From positions 1 through 64,000 of the forward strand of contig CASDOW010000006.1 in assembly GCA_949282195.1 (NCBI GenBank): a stretch of 64,000 nucleotides of DNA, given 5' to 3'. Below, piece by piece: positions 55,848 to 64,000 of this stretch. Numbering within the stretch: the first letter of the stretch is position 1; each line of letters opens with the position of its first letter. This DNA comes from an uncultured bacterium. GTDB taxonomy: Bacteria; Cyanobacteriota; Vampirovibrionia; Gastranaerophilales; Gastranaerophilaceae. The position numbers and the translations under genes are program-made. The notes beneath the pieces are model-generated. The model worked only from the letters and a program-made list of their open reading frames with translations. It did not search any database and had not been told where the DNA came from.

Positions 55848-58152
55848 ATTTTTCCATAATTAAATCAAAAGTCATTTTATCAAGACGCATTTTGATATCT
55901 TCAATTCTTGAGTTAATTCTTGCCACATTCTCGCTTTTGGGGTTTGCCTTAAGTGCTGTTTTGGCATTTAAGAAATTGGTCAGCGCTTTTTTATCGTCTT
56001 CTTTGTCGTAGTAATATTCGCCTGCTTCAAAATATATTAGCGCAATTTTGAAGTTATCATTTAATTTTGTTGCCGAATCAAGCGCCTGTTTATAATAACC
56101 TATTGCAGAGTGCTCATCTATTCTTGAGTATAATTTAGCCAGTTCTTTTTGAGAGAAATACATATTGTTGAGGTCGTTATTTTCGCTGTCATATTGCAGG
56201 GCAAGTTTCAAAAATTCTGCCGCTTCGCGGTACTTTGATTCTTCAATATATATTAAAGCTAAATTTGTAAGCGAAATGCTATAATATTTATTTTCGCTTT
56301 TTTCAGAGCTTGTGGTGTAATTTTTTTGATAATATTTTATGGCGTTATCCCAATCTTGGTTTTCATCATAAATTAATCCCAATTTAAAATAGGCTCTTGA
56401 AACTATTGATTTATTTTTGCCTAATACTAATTTTAAGGCGTTATTGTATGATCTTATTGCGTTATCTATTTTTGAATCGGCTTCTTCTATTTCTCCGTAT
56501 TCAATAAAAGCATTAGCCCGATAACTTGTAGAATTGTTTTCATTTGTTGCAATTTTCATAAATTGAGTTTTGGCAAGCTCTGTTTTAAATAGTCTTACGT
56601 TTGTCATTGCAATTTTAAATTGCAGTTCGCATTTTCTTGAATCCCTTGTTTCAATAGCGTATTCAAGGGCGTCTGAGTAATATTTTTGTGCAATATTAAA
56701 ATCGTTTAAGGCTTCATAATTTTTAGCTATCAAAGAATAAATTTCAATTTTAAATTCATTATCGTGGTCTGTTTCTTCTGCTCTTAAAAGCTCATTTATC
56801 GCCTCTTTATATTGATAGTTTTTAGTGTAATCACGAGAAGAATTAATTAAGTTTATTATAAAATTATGATCTTGTTCTTTTTTTAATTCTTCTGTTCTTT
56901 TTTGAATGTTTGTAGTTTTAGAGAAGATGTTATTTTCTTTTGATAAAAGATTTCTTCTTTCTTTTATTTTGTTGAGTTTTTCGCTTAGTTTTAATTTTTG
57001 TTTTTCTTTTTCATTTACCCAAGAATTTTGCGAAATGCCCAGATATGAAAAAGGTTTAGACTCTGAATTAATTTGAGGTACAAGCATTTTAAAAGAGTCT
57101 ATTTCTTTTCTTATAGATTCTCTTGAGAGCCTTAGAAGTCTGTCTTTAGGGCTTTTGGTTAATTCATTTTCATATATTGCAATCAGATTTTTATAGCTTG
57201 TTATTTTTTCTTGAATTGAAAATGTTTTAACGATGTATTGTTTAAAATAGTCTTTAACATACATTTCATCTCTGAAATGACTTACAAGAAAATTTTTAGA
57301 AAGATAATCGATATAAGAAGTGTTTCCAAGTCTGTATTCTTTGAGAAAATCTATACTCACAGGGTGAGATAAAGTAGCTAATATTTTAAATAATCCTTGA
57401 TAAGCTAAAGGCGTTAATGAAACAAATTTTGATACCATGAATTCTTCAAAATCAATATTTTGGCTTTGATTTTTTCTTTCAAATTCCAATATTAAATCTT
57501 TTATGGAAAAACCTGTTGTGGCACAATATTTTATCCCCATTTTAAGATAAAGTTCAAGTCCGTCAGTAATATTATAGTATTTTTCTTTTAATTCTTCGTC
57601 TAAGACATCCCCTAAAACGGTGAGCTTAGACTTAAATTCCTCTTTGCTAATCGGATTTATTTCAAGAGTTTTTACTTTAATCGGTTTAAAGCGAAACAGG
57701 TTTTTGTTGTTGTTTCTTGCAACAATAATTATTTTAACATTTTCATAGCTTGCAAGATGAGAAAGAAAATCAATTATCTCAACATTTTCATTAACTTTTT
57801 CAAAATTCTCAACTGCAATAATGCAATTGGAATTAATTGTTCTAAAATAATGGCTTACTTTTTCTTTAAAATTATCAGTCATGAATTTTTTAAGAGAGAT
57901 TTTTTGCGCTAAAGAAAAATCTCTTAATGCATCATAAAAATTTAATAAAAAATCGTCTATAACTGTATTTTCGAAGCAAAAATGCTGAAATATTAAGTAA
58001 TCTTTAGAAAGTTCTTTGGCTAATTTCTCAATTGTTTCGCTTTTTGCTGAGCCTTTTGGACCGCTCATGTAGAGTAGGTCAAAAGATGATGTGGCAAAAT
58101 TTATTATTTCATTTATAATAGAATTATTAAATTGAAAAAAGCCTTGAGTCAT
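55831..58152 (-). CDS. STAND-like ATPase with TPR repeats
   Basis: 773 residues. The N-terminal NTPase domain (about 1-230) has the degenerate Walker A GPKGSAKS (31-38, Ala for Gly) and IIAVENFEKV in the Walker B place. A winged/helical region covers about 240-330, a charged coiled coil about 360-425, and at least six TPR units about 430-755 (EIYSLIAKNYEALNDFNIAQ; AYFKLGLIYDENQDWDNAIK; ALIYFEAGEYYYDKEDDKKA). The layout is that of signal-transduction ATPases, but no effector domain is attached. Possibly leaderless: TAAAAT ends six bases before the ATG. Confidence 0.75.
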   Translation of the reverse strand: MTQGFFQFNNSIINEIINFATSSFDLLYMSGPKGSAKSETIEKLAKELSKDYLIFQHFCFENTVIDDFLLNFYDALRDFSLAQKISLKKFMTDNFKEKVSHYFRTINSNCIIAVENFEKVNENVEIIDFLSHLASYENVKIIIVARNNNKNLFRFKPIKVKTLEINPISKEEFKSKLTVLGDVLDEELKEKYYNITDGLELYLKMGIKYCATTGFSIKDLILEFERKNQSQNIDFEEFMVSKFVSLTPLAYQGLFKILATLSHPVSIDFLKEYRLGNTSYIDYLSKNFLVSHFRDEMYVKDYFKQYIVKTFSIQEKITSYKNLIAIYENELTKSPKDRLLRLSRESIRKEIDSFKMLVPQINSESKPFSYLGISQNSWVNEKEKQKLKLSEKLNKIKERRNLLSKENNIFSKTTNIQKRTEELKKEQDHNFIINLINSSRDYTKNYQYKEAINELLRAEETDHDNEFKIEIYSLIAKNYEALNDFNIAQKYYSDALEYAIETRDSRKCELQFKIAMTNVRLFKTELAKTQFMKIATNENNSTSYRANAFIEYGEIEEADSKIDNAIRSYNNALKLVLGKNKSIVSRAYFKLGLIYDENQDWDNAIKYYQKNYTTSSEKSENKYYSISLTNLALIYIEESKYREAAEFLKLALQYDSENNDLNNMYFSQKELAKLYSRIDEHSAIGYYKQALDSATKLNDNFKIALIYFEAGEYYYDKEDDKKALTNFLNAKTALKANPKSENVARINSRIEDIKMRLDKMTFDLIMEKYDSKS

Positions 58153-58158
58153 ATTATT

Positions 58159-58164
58159 ATTTTA
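58159..58164 (-). promoter_or_regulatory. -10-like TAAAAT, possible leaderless start
   Basis: TAAAAT on the minus strand ending six bases before the ATG at 58152; no ribosome binding site. Low information because the region is very AT-rich. Confidence 0.25.
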
Positions 58165-58366
58165 AAAATTTTTTATAGTATTGGCAATAGGTTAAGTATT
58201 CGAACAATGTGTTGATGAAAATATTTGTATAAGTTCAAAAACTAGATTAGGTGTGCTTTTTACAGTTGTTGGTAATATTACAAATTGTTAAGAATATTTA
58301 ATATAAAAAGGCAAAAAATACAATTTAGTGTTGTTTATATAATTGTGTAGTTGTTTTGGAGTAAAT

Positions 58367-59398
58367 ATGCAACAAGTCCAAAGTCCTAGTGTTGACAGTC
58401 TTCCAAGAATAGGTTATTACGTATCAAAAGAAGAACAAAAGCAGAAATTCATAAGAAATGAGTCCCATATACATAAACAAGGGCCTTTATCAGGAGTAAA
58501 AGCAGGCGCACACAAACTTACAAATGATTTTTTAACTTATTTCCCAAAAGGGTTTGCAGGGTCCAAAAATAGCGATTTTTATGAATATTTATCTTTAGGC
58601 ATGGTTCCTTATGTGGTAGGTAGCAGCATGCTAATCGCTTTATATGGTGCTGCAAGAAATGCATTTAATTCAACCGATGCATGTGCTGCAGGCATGGGTT
58701 ACAGGAAAATGGCGGCCGGTGTAATCGCTTATGCGGTTGGTAAATGGGCTTCAACTAAATTATCAAGAACACTTGTAAATGCTTCAACAGGTGTTGATTT
58801 AGATTTATTGTATATTAAAAAGATTAATGAGCTTCCTGAACCCGGACAAGAAAAGGGGCTTGTCAGAATACAATACCCCGGAGTTTATGATTCAGCGGAA
58901 TTCTTTAGAAAAGATTTGCTTGCAAAAGATGCTGAATTAAACTATGGAAATGTGTTTGCGCTAGATGATAAAAAGGCTAAAAAGGCTGGGTTTAAAGAAA
59001 AATTAAATAACCCCGGTCAAATGGTAAATGATAAAACAAGAAAATTGAAAATAAGAGCCACTGCACTGGAAAATGTTGCAAAATACGTTGTTGCGGCAAC
59101 AGGTGTTGCGTTTGGCGCTCAAAAGTCATTTGAGGTAATGAAATTACCTAAATTAAATAGTTTAAGTAATGCAGTTTCTTTTGTAAGCGGAATTGCAAAA
59201 ACCGTTGTAGAAGCCGGAAAAGAATTATGGCATGGAACAGACAGAAACGTAATTACAAGAAATTACGGAAAAGTCTTAATAGGAGCAAGCGTAGTAACCA
59301 CCTTGCTGGCTTGGTTAATTCCTACAATCGGATTTAAATCAAATCCAAACACAATGAAATCCAAAGTTGATACAAACAAAGAATATGAGGTAAACTAA
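58367..59398 (+). CDS. membrane-associated hypothetical protein of the GH13 operon
   Basis: 343 residues from the ATG at 58367 with GGAG upstream; a TTG at 58343 is less likely. Hydrophobic stretches are at about 78-98 (SLGMVPYVVGSSMLIALYGA), 108-125, 230-250 and 303-325 (VLIGASVVTTLLAWLIPTIG). The rest is charged and helical. No signal peptide. I know no family. The next gene begins on the last base of its stop (TAATG), so the two are coupled. Confidence 0.68.
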   Translation: MQQVQSPSVDSLPRIGYYVSKEEQKQKFIRNESHIHKQGPLSGVKAGAHKLTNDFLTYFPKGFAGSKNSDFYEYLSLGMVPYVVGSSMLIALYGAARNAFNSTDACAAGMGYRKMAAGVIAYAVGKWASTKLSRTLVNASTGVDLDLLYIKKINELPEPGQEKGLVRIQYPGVYDSAEFFRKDLLAKDAELNYGNVFALDDKKAKKAGFKEKLNNPGQMVNDKTRKLKIRATALENVAKYVVAATGVAFGAQKSFEVMKLPKLNSLSNAVSFVSGIAKTVVEAGKELWHGTDRNVITRNYGKVLIGASVVTTLLAWLIPTIGFKSNPNTMKSKVDTNKEYEVN

Positions 59399-61884
59399 TG
59401 ACATATATAAGCCCTATTCTAAGCAGTACTTTAAATAAGAAAAATAATACAAATAAGGCGAGCGAAAATCATTATAATAAGATTTATGAAGAATTAACCC
59501 GTCATGCTAACGATGTAAAACCTAACGCACCAAAGGCAAGGTTAATCAAGGGTGGTCCTGTTCATGCCGTTCAAAACACAATTAAAGATACTAAAAATTT
59601 CTTTAAAGCTGTTAAAGACGGAAAATTGAGCGATAACAACCTTGGAAGAATTAATGATCTTGGCATGAAATTTGGTGCATTACTTATTGCTTCATTTTTA
59701 GCAAGTAAGGCAAAAACAAAAACAGAAGCAGTTATGCAGTTTATTGGCGGTGCAACATTCTTTGCTTCTATGAGTTTGTGGCCAAAATTATTCATTAATT
59801 TACCTGCAAGAATTGTACACGGTTTTGATATAGGTCAAAGATATGTTAGCGCACAAGGTGATGAAAAAGATTTCTTCTTGGATAATCAATTTGTACCTTG
59901 GGATGCTCAACCAAAAGAAGAATTAAGAAAAATAGGCAAAAGAACAGGCATTGACTATGATAGTCCAAACGGAGAAGAAAAAATCAAAGAAAAAATGCGC
60001 AAAACTGCTCTTCAAAACAGAACCCTTGGAATGGCAACAGCAGGTTTTGCAACTCCTTTAATGACGGCAATGGTGGGTAATGCTGTTGAGCCGAAGGTTA
60101 GAGATATAATTATTGAAAGAGTTTATAAAAAAGCAAAAGATATAATTACTCCTAAAAAATTCTACGAACAAGATGGCGGTGGCAGCATCAGAGAAATTGG
60201 CAAAAGCGGCTTAGAAGATTATTTAAGCGGCGCTAAAGCTGATGTTAGAAATGTTGACGGAATAGAAAATTTATTTAAAGAATACTCAGATAAAAATCTT
60301 GATAAAAATTTCTACGAAAAATTATGCAATATGCTGCAAGTAAATACTCCGGTAGATTTTGTTAAGGAAAGAAACGGAGAACTTGCAGAAAGAACTTATC
60401 AAATGTTTAAAGACTTGGATGATTATGCTCCAATTGAAAGCTTCCGCGCAGATAATTTGGCTGATGTAATAAGGAGTATTCAAGAACAAACTGCGGTAGT
60501 TGATGAACAAAGTTTAAAAGACGCCCTTAAAAAGTTGAATATAAATGTAGACATTGCTGATTATATTGATTCTGCAAATAAAGCGGTAAGTTCAAAAACA
60601 GTAACGGTTGATGTCGACGGCATTGTAAATGATTTTGCAAATAGTGCAGATAAAACCATAGGCGGATTAAAGAAAATATTAAAAACCCATGGTTTAGATG
60701 GCGTACAAATCGGTACCGTTGAAAAAGGTATTCGCATGGACAATGCACCTTTCTTTGAAGTAATTAAAAAATATAATGAATCTGTATTACCTGAGATTAG
60801 GGGCAGATTTAAATCATATATGGATTTATTTAATTCCGTAATGGGTTCAAAAACTGAATCTAAAACAACAAAAGAATATCTTATGGAATTAGATAAGTTA
60901 ATGAAGAGATTTAACTTTAGTTATGATGATTTAAAAGAAATGACAAATTCCGGTGTTGAATCAAGCGAAGCAAAATTGCGTTTGGTGAAATACTTTGAGA
61001 AATTTGCAGATAAAACAAAAAGTTTAACTCTTGAAGAATATAAAAAAGAACTTGGCAATTTCTTATCAATTCCATTGGATAAAGATTTATTAGACACAAT
61101 GGAACATTTGGTTGATCCTAAAAATATTCAAAGCATTACAGAAAATGCAAAATCAACAGGAGATAATGCATTCTTTAAATTGTTGAATACTGCATTTATA
61201 GGTGAAAACGGTAATAGAAAATCAGGCTTAATAGGTGCATTGGATAGGTTCAAACAAGAAAAAATCTTATCTCTTGATGCGATTAAGGCAAAAGCATTGA
61301 TTTGCAGTAATTTTGAAAGAAGAGTTGAAAGCCTTGACTTTAAAAGAGCTCTTGAAGAGACAGGATTGATATTAAGCGAAGCTAAAAAAGCAGGAATGAC
61401 TCCTGAAGAAATCGCTCTTAATAGCAGTATACCTTATGAAGATTGGATTAAATACGCGAGATCTGTTATTTATGACGGATCTATTGCAAAGGATGCTTGC
61501 AATGCTAATATAGGCGATAAAACTCTTTATGAAACTTTGAAAGGTATTATCTATAATCCTAAAGCTTTTGAAGTAGAAGATGTAATTCTAAATGGTGCAA
61601 AAGAAGGCAGAGAATATACAAACTTTGATATTAAAGGTGTTGTGGAAAGGTTGAAAAATCTAAATCAATCAGTTAAAGAAGGCAAAAATGATTATTCAAG
61701 ATCCTTGAGTTTCTCAAAAGCCGTTTCAGAGCGTGCTACTGCAATCTTCAATAATAAGAGTTGGAAAAGAATATTTGTTCCAATGACAGTAGCGCTTATT
61801 GCGGTAACTTTATTGGCTCAACCTTTCTTTGGAAATATCAAAAAAGAATTCCCCGAAGAAAATAAAAACGGAGGTACTAAATAA
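59398..61884 (+). CDS. large hypothetical protein, membrane-anchored, of the GH13 operon
   Basis: 828 residues. The hydrophobic part near the N-terminus is about 90-135 (FGALLIASFLASKAKTKTEA; FIGGATFFASMSLWPKLFIN). Another segment is about 205-225, and a final transmembrane helix is about 798-820 (FVPMTVALIAVTLLAQPFFG). Between them lie more than 550 helical, charged residues without recognisable domains. It resembles its upstream neighbour in design (basic N-terminus, early hydrophobic hairpin, C-terminal helix). It is joined to both neighbours by one-base TAATG overlaps. Confidence 0.68.
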   Translation: MTYISPILSSTLNKKNNTNKASENHYNKIYEELTRHANDVKPNAPKARLIKGGPVHAVQNTIKDTKNFFKAVKDGKLSDNNLGRINDLGMKFGALLIASFLASKAKTKTEAVMQFIGGATFFASMSLWPKLFINLPARIVHGFDIGQRYVSAQGDEKDFFLDNQFVPWDAQPKEELRKIGKRTGIDYDSPNGEEKIKEKMRKTALQNRTLGMATAGFATPLMTAMVGNAVEPKVRDIIIERVYKKAKDIITPKKFYEQDGGGSIREIGKSGLEDYLSGAKADVRNVDGIENLFKEYSDKNLDKNFYEKLCNMLQVNTPVDFVKERNGELAERTYQMFKDLDDYAPIESFRADNLADVIRSIQEQTAVVDEQSLKDALKKLNINVDIADYIDSANKAVSSKTVTVDVDGIVNDFANSADKTIGGLKKILKTHGLDGVQIGTVEKGIRMDNAPFFEVIKKYNESVLPEIRGRFKSYMDLFNSVMGSKTESKTTKEYLMELDKLMKRFNFSYDDLKEMTNSGVESSEAKLRLVKYFEKFADKTKSLTLEEYKKELGNFLSIPLDKDLLDTMEHLVDPKNIQSITENAKSTGDNAFFKLLNTAFIGENGNRKSGLIGALDRFKQEKILSLDAIKAKALICSNFERRVESLDFKRALEETGLILSEAKKAGMTPEEIALNSSIPYEDWIKYARSVIYDGSIAKDACNANIGDKTLYETLKGIIYNPKAFEVEDVILNGAKEGREYTNFDIKGVVERLKNLNQSVKEGKNDYSRSLSFSKAVSERATAIFNNKSWKRIFVPMTVALIAVTLLAQPFFGNIKKEFPEENKNGGTK

Positions 61885-63782
61885 TGTCAATAAATAACGT
61901 AAGATTAGCACAAGTACCGATACAAACATATAATACAGCAGCCCCTGAGGTTCAAACAAAAGAACCTGCAGAAATAAAAGGCGATTATCAATTGACAATG
62001 ATAAGTCCTCTGTTGGCTCAAATGTTATTAGCTCAAAGTAAAAAAATTACCCCTGCAAGTGTTTCTAATGTTCAAGGGGTAACAGAAGCTCAAAAAAGAG
62101 TTTCCGGTTATAAAAACGAGCTAAGAGATATGTTAACTCATAATAAAGCTAATATTATTGCCGTAATTTTAAGAACAATGAATGCTCAAGATAAAGACGG
62201 CAATGAATTAATCCAAGGTGATGAAATTTCAGGTAATTTTATTAACGCTGTAGATAGATTAGATGAAATTAAAGATTTAGGCTTTAATACTCAACACGTA
62301 TTACCTATTCACCCTCCCGGAAAAACTCATGCTATGGGTACAGCAGGTTCATTATATGCGCCAAAAGACTTTTTGACGCTTGACCCTGAATTGGTTGATG
62401 AAAATCCGCCTGAAGAAGTTAAAAAAAGGGTGGCAGAATTATATGAACAAAAAACAGGCAAAAAGCTTGAAAAAATGGATAAAAATGATCCTGAAGTAGC
62501 TTTTGCTCAATGTAAATATTATATTGATGAATGTCACAAACGCGGTATAAAAGTAATGCTTGATTTACCGTCTTGTGCAAGTGTAGATTTTGCAAGATTA
62601 CATCCTGAATTAATGGCAATCGGCCCTGACGGAAAAGAAAAAGTTCCCCAAGGCTGGCAAGATATCAGAATGTTGAAGTCATTTGTTGACGAACAAAATC
62701 GTATTTTGAACAAGCCTCTTGTTGATATGCTTAAAAAATACGTAGATATGTGTGTTGATTTAGGCTTCGACGGCATAAGAGCCGACGTTGGCAGAGCAAG
62801 ACCTGTTGAATTTTGGAATGTAATTATTAATTATTCAAGAGCTAAAGACCCTCAATTTGCTTGGTTGGCTGAAACATATACCCATGAAGATGCTTCACCT
62901 CAGCTAAATATGCCATATGACAGACCACAAGAGCTATTGGAAGTTGGTTTTGACAGTTACTACGGTCAATATCATAATTACAGCGATTGGTTAACTGCTG
63001 ATGTTTTATTTGACTATGTTAAAGAAAACATCGATATGAATAATAAAATAGGTGAAAAATGCGGACCTAAATCTTTAATCGGTTCTTTTGCAACTCACGA
63101 CGACCAATCACCAATGTTATACGGCGGTGCTCCTTGGGTAATGTTTACAACAATACTTCAAAGTATGCTGCCTCAAGTTAACCCATATATAGTTGACGGC
63201 ATTCAAACAGGCGATTTCTACTTGTATCCTTATGAACATGCGCTTGTAAGAGATTCTGAAACAGATAATCACGAATGTACCGTTCACACAGGAAGATTAG
63301 ATATATTTAATAAATCAAGAAAACCCGGCGGTAATTCTCCTGAAATTGCACAAGTTGTTAAAACCGCATTTGCTCTAAGGGATAACAGATATAATGAATT
63401 AAATCCAAATTCTAATGTTAAATTATCAATGACAAATGCGCAAGATGTAATTACAAAAGGTTCGTTCATAAAATTGCCTACAAATAATCCTGAAATTATT
63501 GCATTTGCAAGACATAAAGACGGTAAGACATTGTTGTTTGTAGGAAACAGAAATATCAACTTCAAAGTTGGCGGCAAGATTGAAATTCCGGGTTTAAAAC
63601 CTGAACAAAAATTCGCTAACTTAATGCCAAGCTACGGTGCTGAATCTAAATTCCAAAATGATAAGCAAGGTTCATTAGTTGTGGAAATGGGTGCAGGCAG
63701 AGCTTGTGTATTTGAAATAGATGATAAGGATATTGAAAAATTATCTAAACCCGAAAATGTACTACAACAAAAATATCTGTAA
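61884..63782 (+). CDS. GH13-family enzyme with GlgE-like motifs
   Basis: 632 residues, no signal peptide. An N-terminal extension of about 85 residues is unassigned. The TIM barrel follows: HVLPIHPPGKTHAMGTAGSL, region I GIKVMLDLPSCASVDFARLHP, region II GFDGIRADVGRARP (nucleophile D301), region III WLAETYTHED (acid/base E330), region IV FATHDDQSP (H405, D406). The region I form recalls GlgE (GH13_3, alpha-1,4-glucan maltosyltransferase) rather than classical amylase DVVxNH. A C-terminal beta domain occupies about 540-625. Probably acts on alpha-glucan in the cytosol. GGAGG lies 11 bases before the ATG. Confidence 0.83.
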   Translation: MSINNVRLAQVPIQTYNTAAPEVQTKEPAEIKGDYQLTMISPLLAQMLLAQSKKITPASVSNVQGVTEAQKRVSGYKNELRDMLTHNKANIIAVILRTMNAQDKDGNELIQGDEISGNFINAVDRLDEIKDLGFNTQHVLPIHPPGKTHAMGTAGSLYAPKDFLTLDPELVDENPPEEVKKRVAELYEQKTGKKLEKMDKNDPEVAFAQCKYYIDECHKRGIKVMLDLPSCASVDFARLHPELMAIGPDGKEKVPQGWQDIRMLKSFVDEQNRILNKPLVDMLKKYVDMCVDLGFDGIRADVGRARPVEFWNVIINYSRAKDPQFAWLAETYTHEDASPQLNMPYDRPQELLEVGFDSYYGQYHNYSDWLTADVLFDYVKENIDMNNKIGEKCGPKSLIGSFATHDDQSPMLYGGAPWVMFTTILQSMLPQVNPYIVDGIQTGDFYLYPYEHALVRDSETDNHECTVHTGRLDIFNKSRKPGGNSPEIAQVVKTAFALRDNRYNELNPNSNVKLSMTNAQDVITKGSFIKLPTNNPEIIAFARHKDGKTLLFVGNRNINFKVGGKIEIPGLKPEQKFANLMPSYGAESKFQNDKQGSLVVEMGAGRACVFEIDDKDIEKLSKPENVLQQKYL

Positions 63783-63832
63783 AAAGTTAAATAATCTCAT
63801 TAAAAGGGAAATTAAACAGTAAAGGATGAGTT

Positions 63833-64000
63833 ATGGATTTATCAATTAATAGATTTCAAAAGACAAGACAAAAGCAAATTTCATTTGATGGGGTGAAAAG
63901 CACATATTCTAAGACTGCAAGCCCTGTGTTTAATTTTACAATTCCTCCTTATGATTCTTCAAAAGAAGAACCGTTTTTGGAACTTGTGCTTTTAAATAAG
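63833..64000 (+). CDS. start of a hypothetical protein, cut by the window edge
   Basis: 56 codons are visible from the ATG (AAAGGATG ribosome binding site): MDLSINRFQKTRQKQISFDG and on, to FLELVLLNK. It follows the GH13 gene by 50 bases and is likely the fourth gene of that operon. No domain can be named from the part seen. Confidence 0.65.
   Translation, partial: MDLSINRFQKTRQKQISFDGVKSTYSKTASPVFNFTIPPYDSSKEEPFLELVLLNK

Noticed and set aside
1..64000. tRNA, rRNA or known riboswitch
   Set aside because: I saw no CCA-ended cloverleaf, rRNA-like sequence, or recognisable riboswitch core by eye; a covariance search could still find one.

Overview
The window comes from an AT-rich (about 30% GC by eye) bacterial chromosome that uses the standard code, since TGA ends genes such as aroA. 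It is Gram-negative in architecture: an RND pump with a TolC-like channel, LspA, and Sec-type secreted proteins. It also carries sodium-pumping oxaloacetate decarboxylase, flagellar-type export genes, a hybrid CheA, and many small proteins unknown to me. My best guess is a gut-type Gastranaerophilales (Melainabacteria/Vampirovibrionia) relative. That is an inference from gene content, with no marker-gene proof.

Layout. 1-1000: two GC-rich islands (1-240 and 517-962) made of short hairpins and direct repeats, beside two truncated genes. 1324-7347: RND efflux operon. 7344-9367: a small membrane protein and two WYL-type regulators on the minus strand. 9512-14712: ribosomal protein S1, an MnmC-like methyltransferase, a NarL-type response regulator, spermidine synthase and EPSP synthase. 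14839-20898: mostly minus-strand unknowns, including a soluble FlhA C-domain protein, a HAD phosphatase, a DUF4145-like tail-anchored protein and a pseudo-receiver/GGDEF-like protein. 21049-22727: a GT-C glycosyltransferase split by a frameshift in a T9 run. 22783-26617: birA-oadG-oadA-oadB, a complete Na+-translocating decarboxylase operon with its own biotin ligase and a clear terminator. 26821-33436: lytic transglycosylase, fliE, fliF, an unrecognised protein in the fliG slot, fliH and flhA. 33438-36597: housekeeping (rluD, lspA) and secreted unknowns. 36628-45208: a DUF115/Maf-type protein and a chemotaxis cluster (tandem CheW, REC/GGDEF-like, MCP, CheA-REC). 45205-47979: an FAD protein, an unknown protein and a 2-hydroxyacyl-CoA-dehydratase-activator-like ATPase. 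48129-58152: clpP, hisS, pgk, an NrtR-like Nudix regulator, dnaX, engB, rsmG and a STAND-like TPR ATPase. 58367-64000: a tight operon of two large membrane-associated unknowns, a GH13 enzyme with GlgE-like motifs, and the start of another gene.

How they work together: OadGAB plus BirA form a complete energy-conserving module. The fliE/F/H/flhA genes, the MCP/CheA/CheW genes and the Maf-type protein suggest motility. However, no recognisable fliG, fliI, rod, hook or flagellin gene lies in the window. The separate FlhA C-domain protein suggests specialisation of the export platform.

The most notable observations are the hairpin mosaic at the left edge, the TM-less FlhA_C protein, the unusual flagellar gene set, a recurring arrangement of -10-like hexamers 6-9 nt before ATG that suggests leaderless mRNAs, and the GH13-associated membrane operon.
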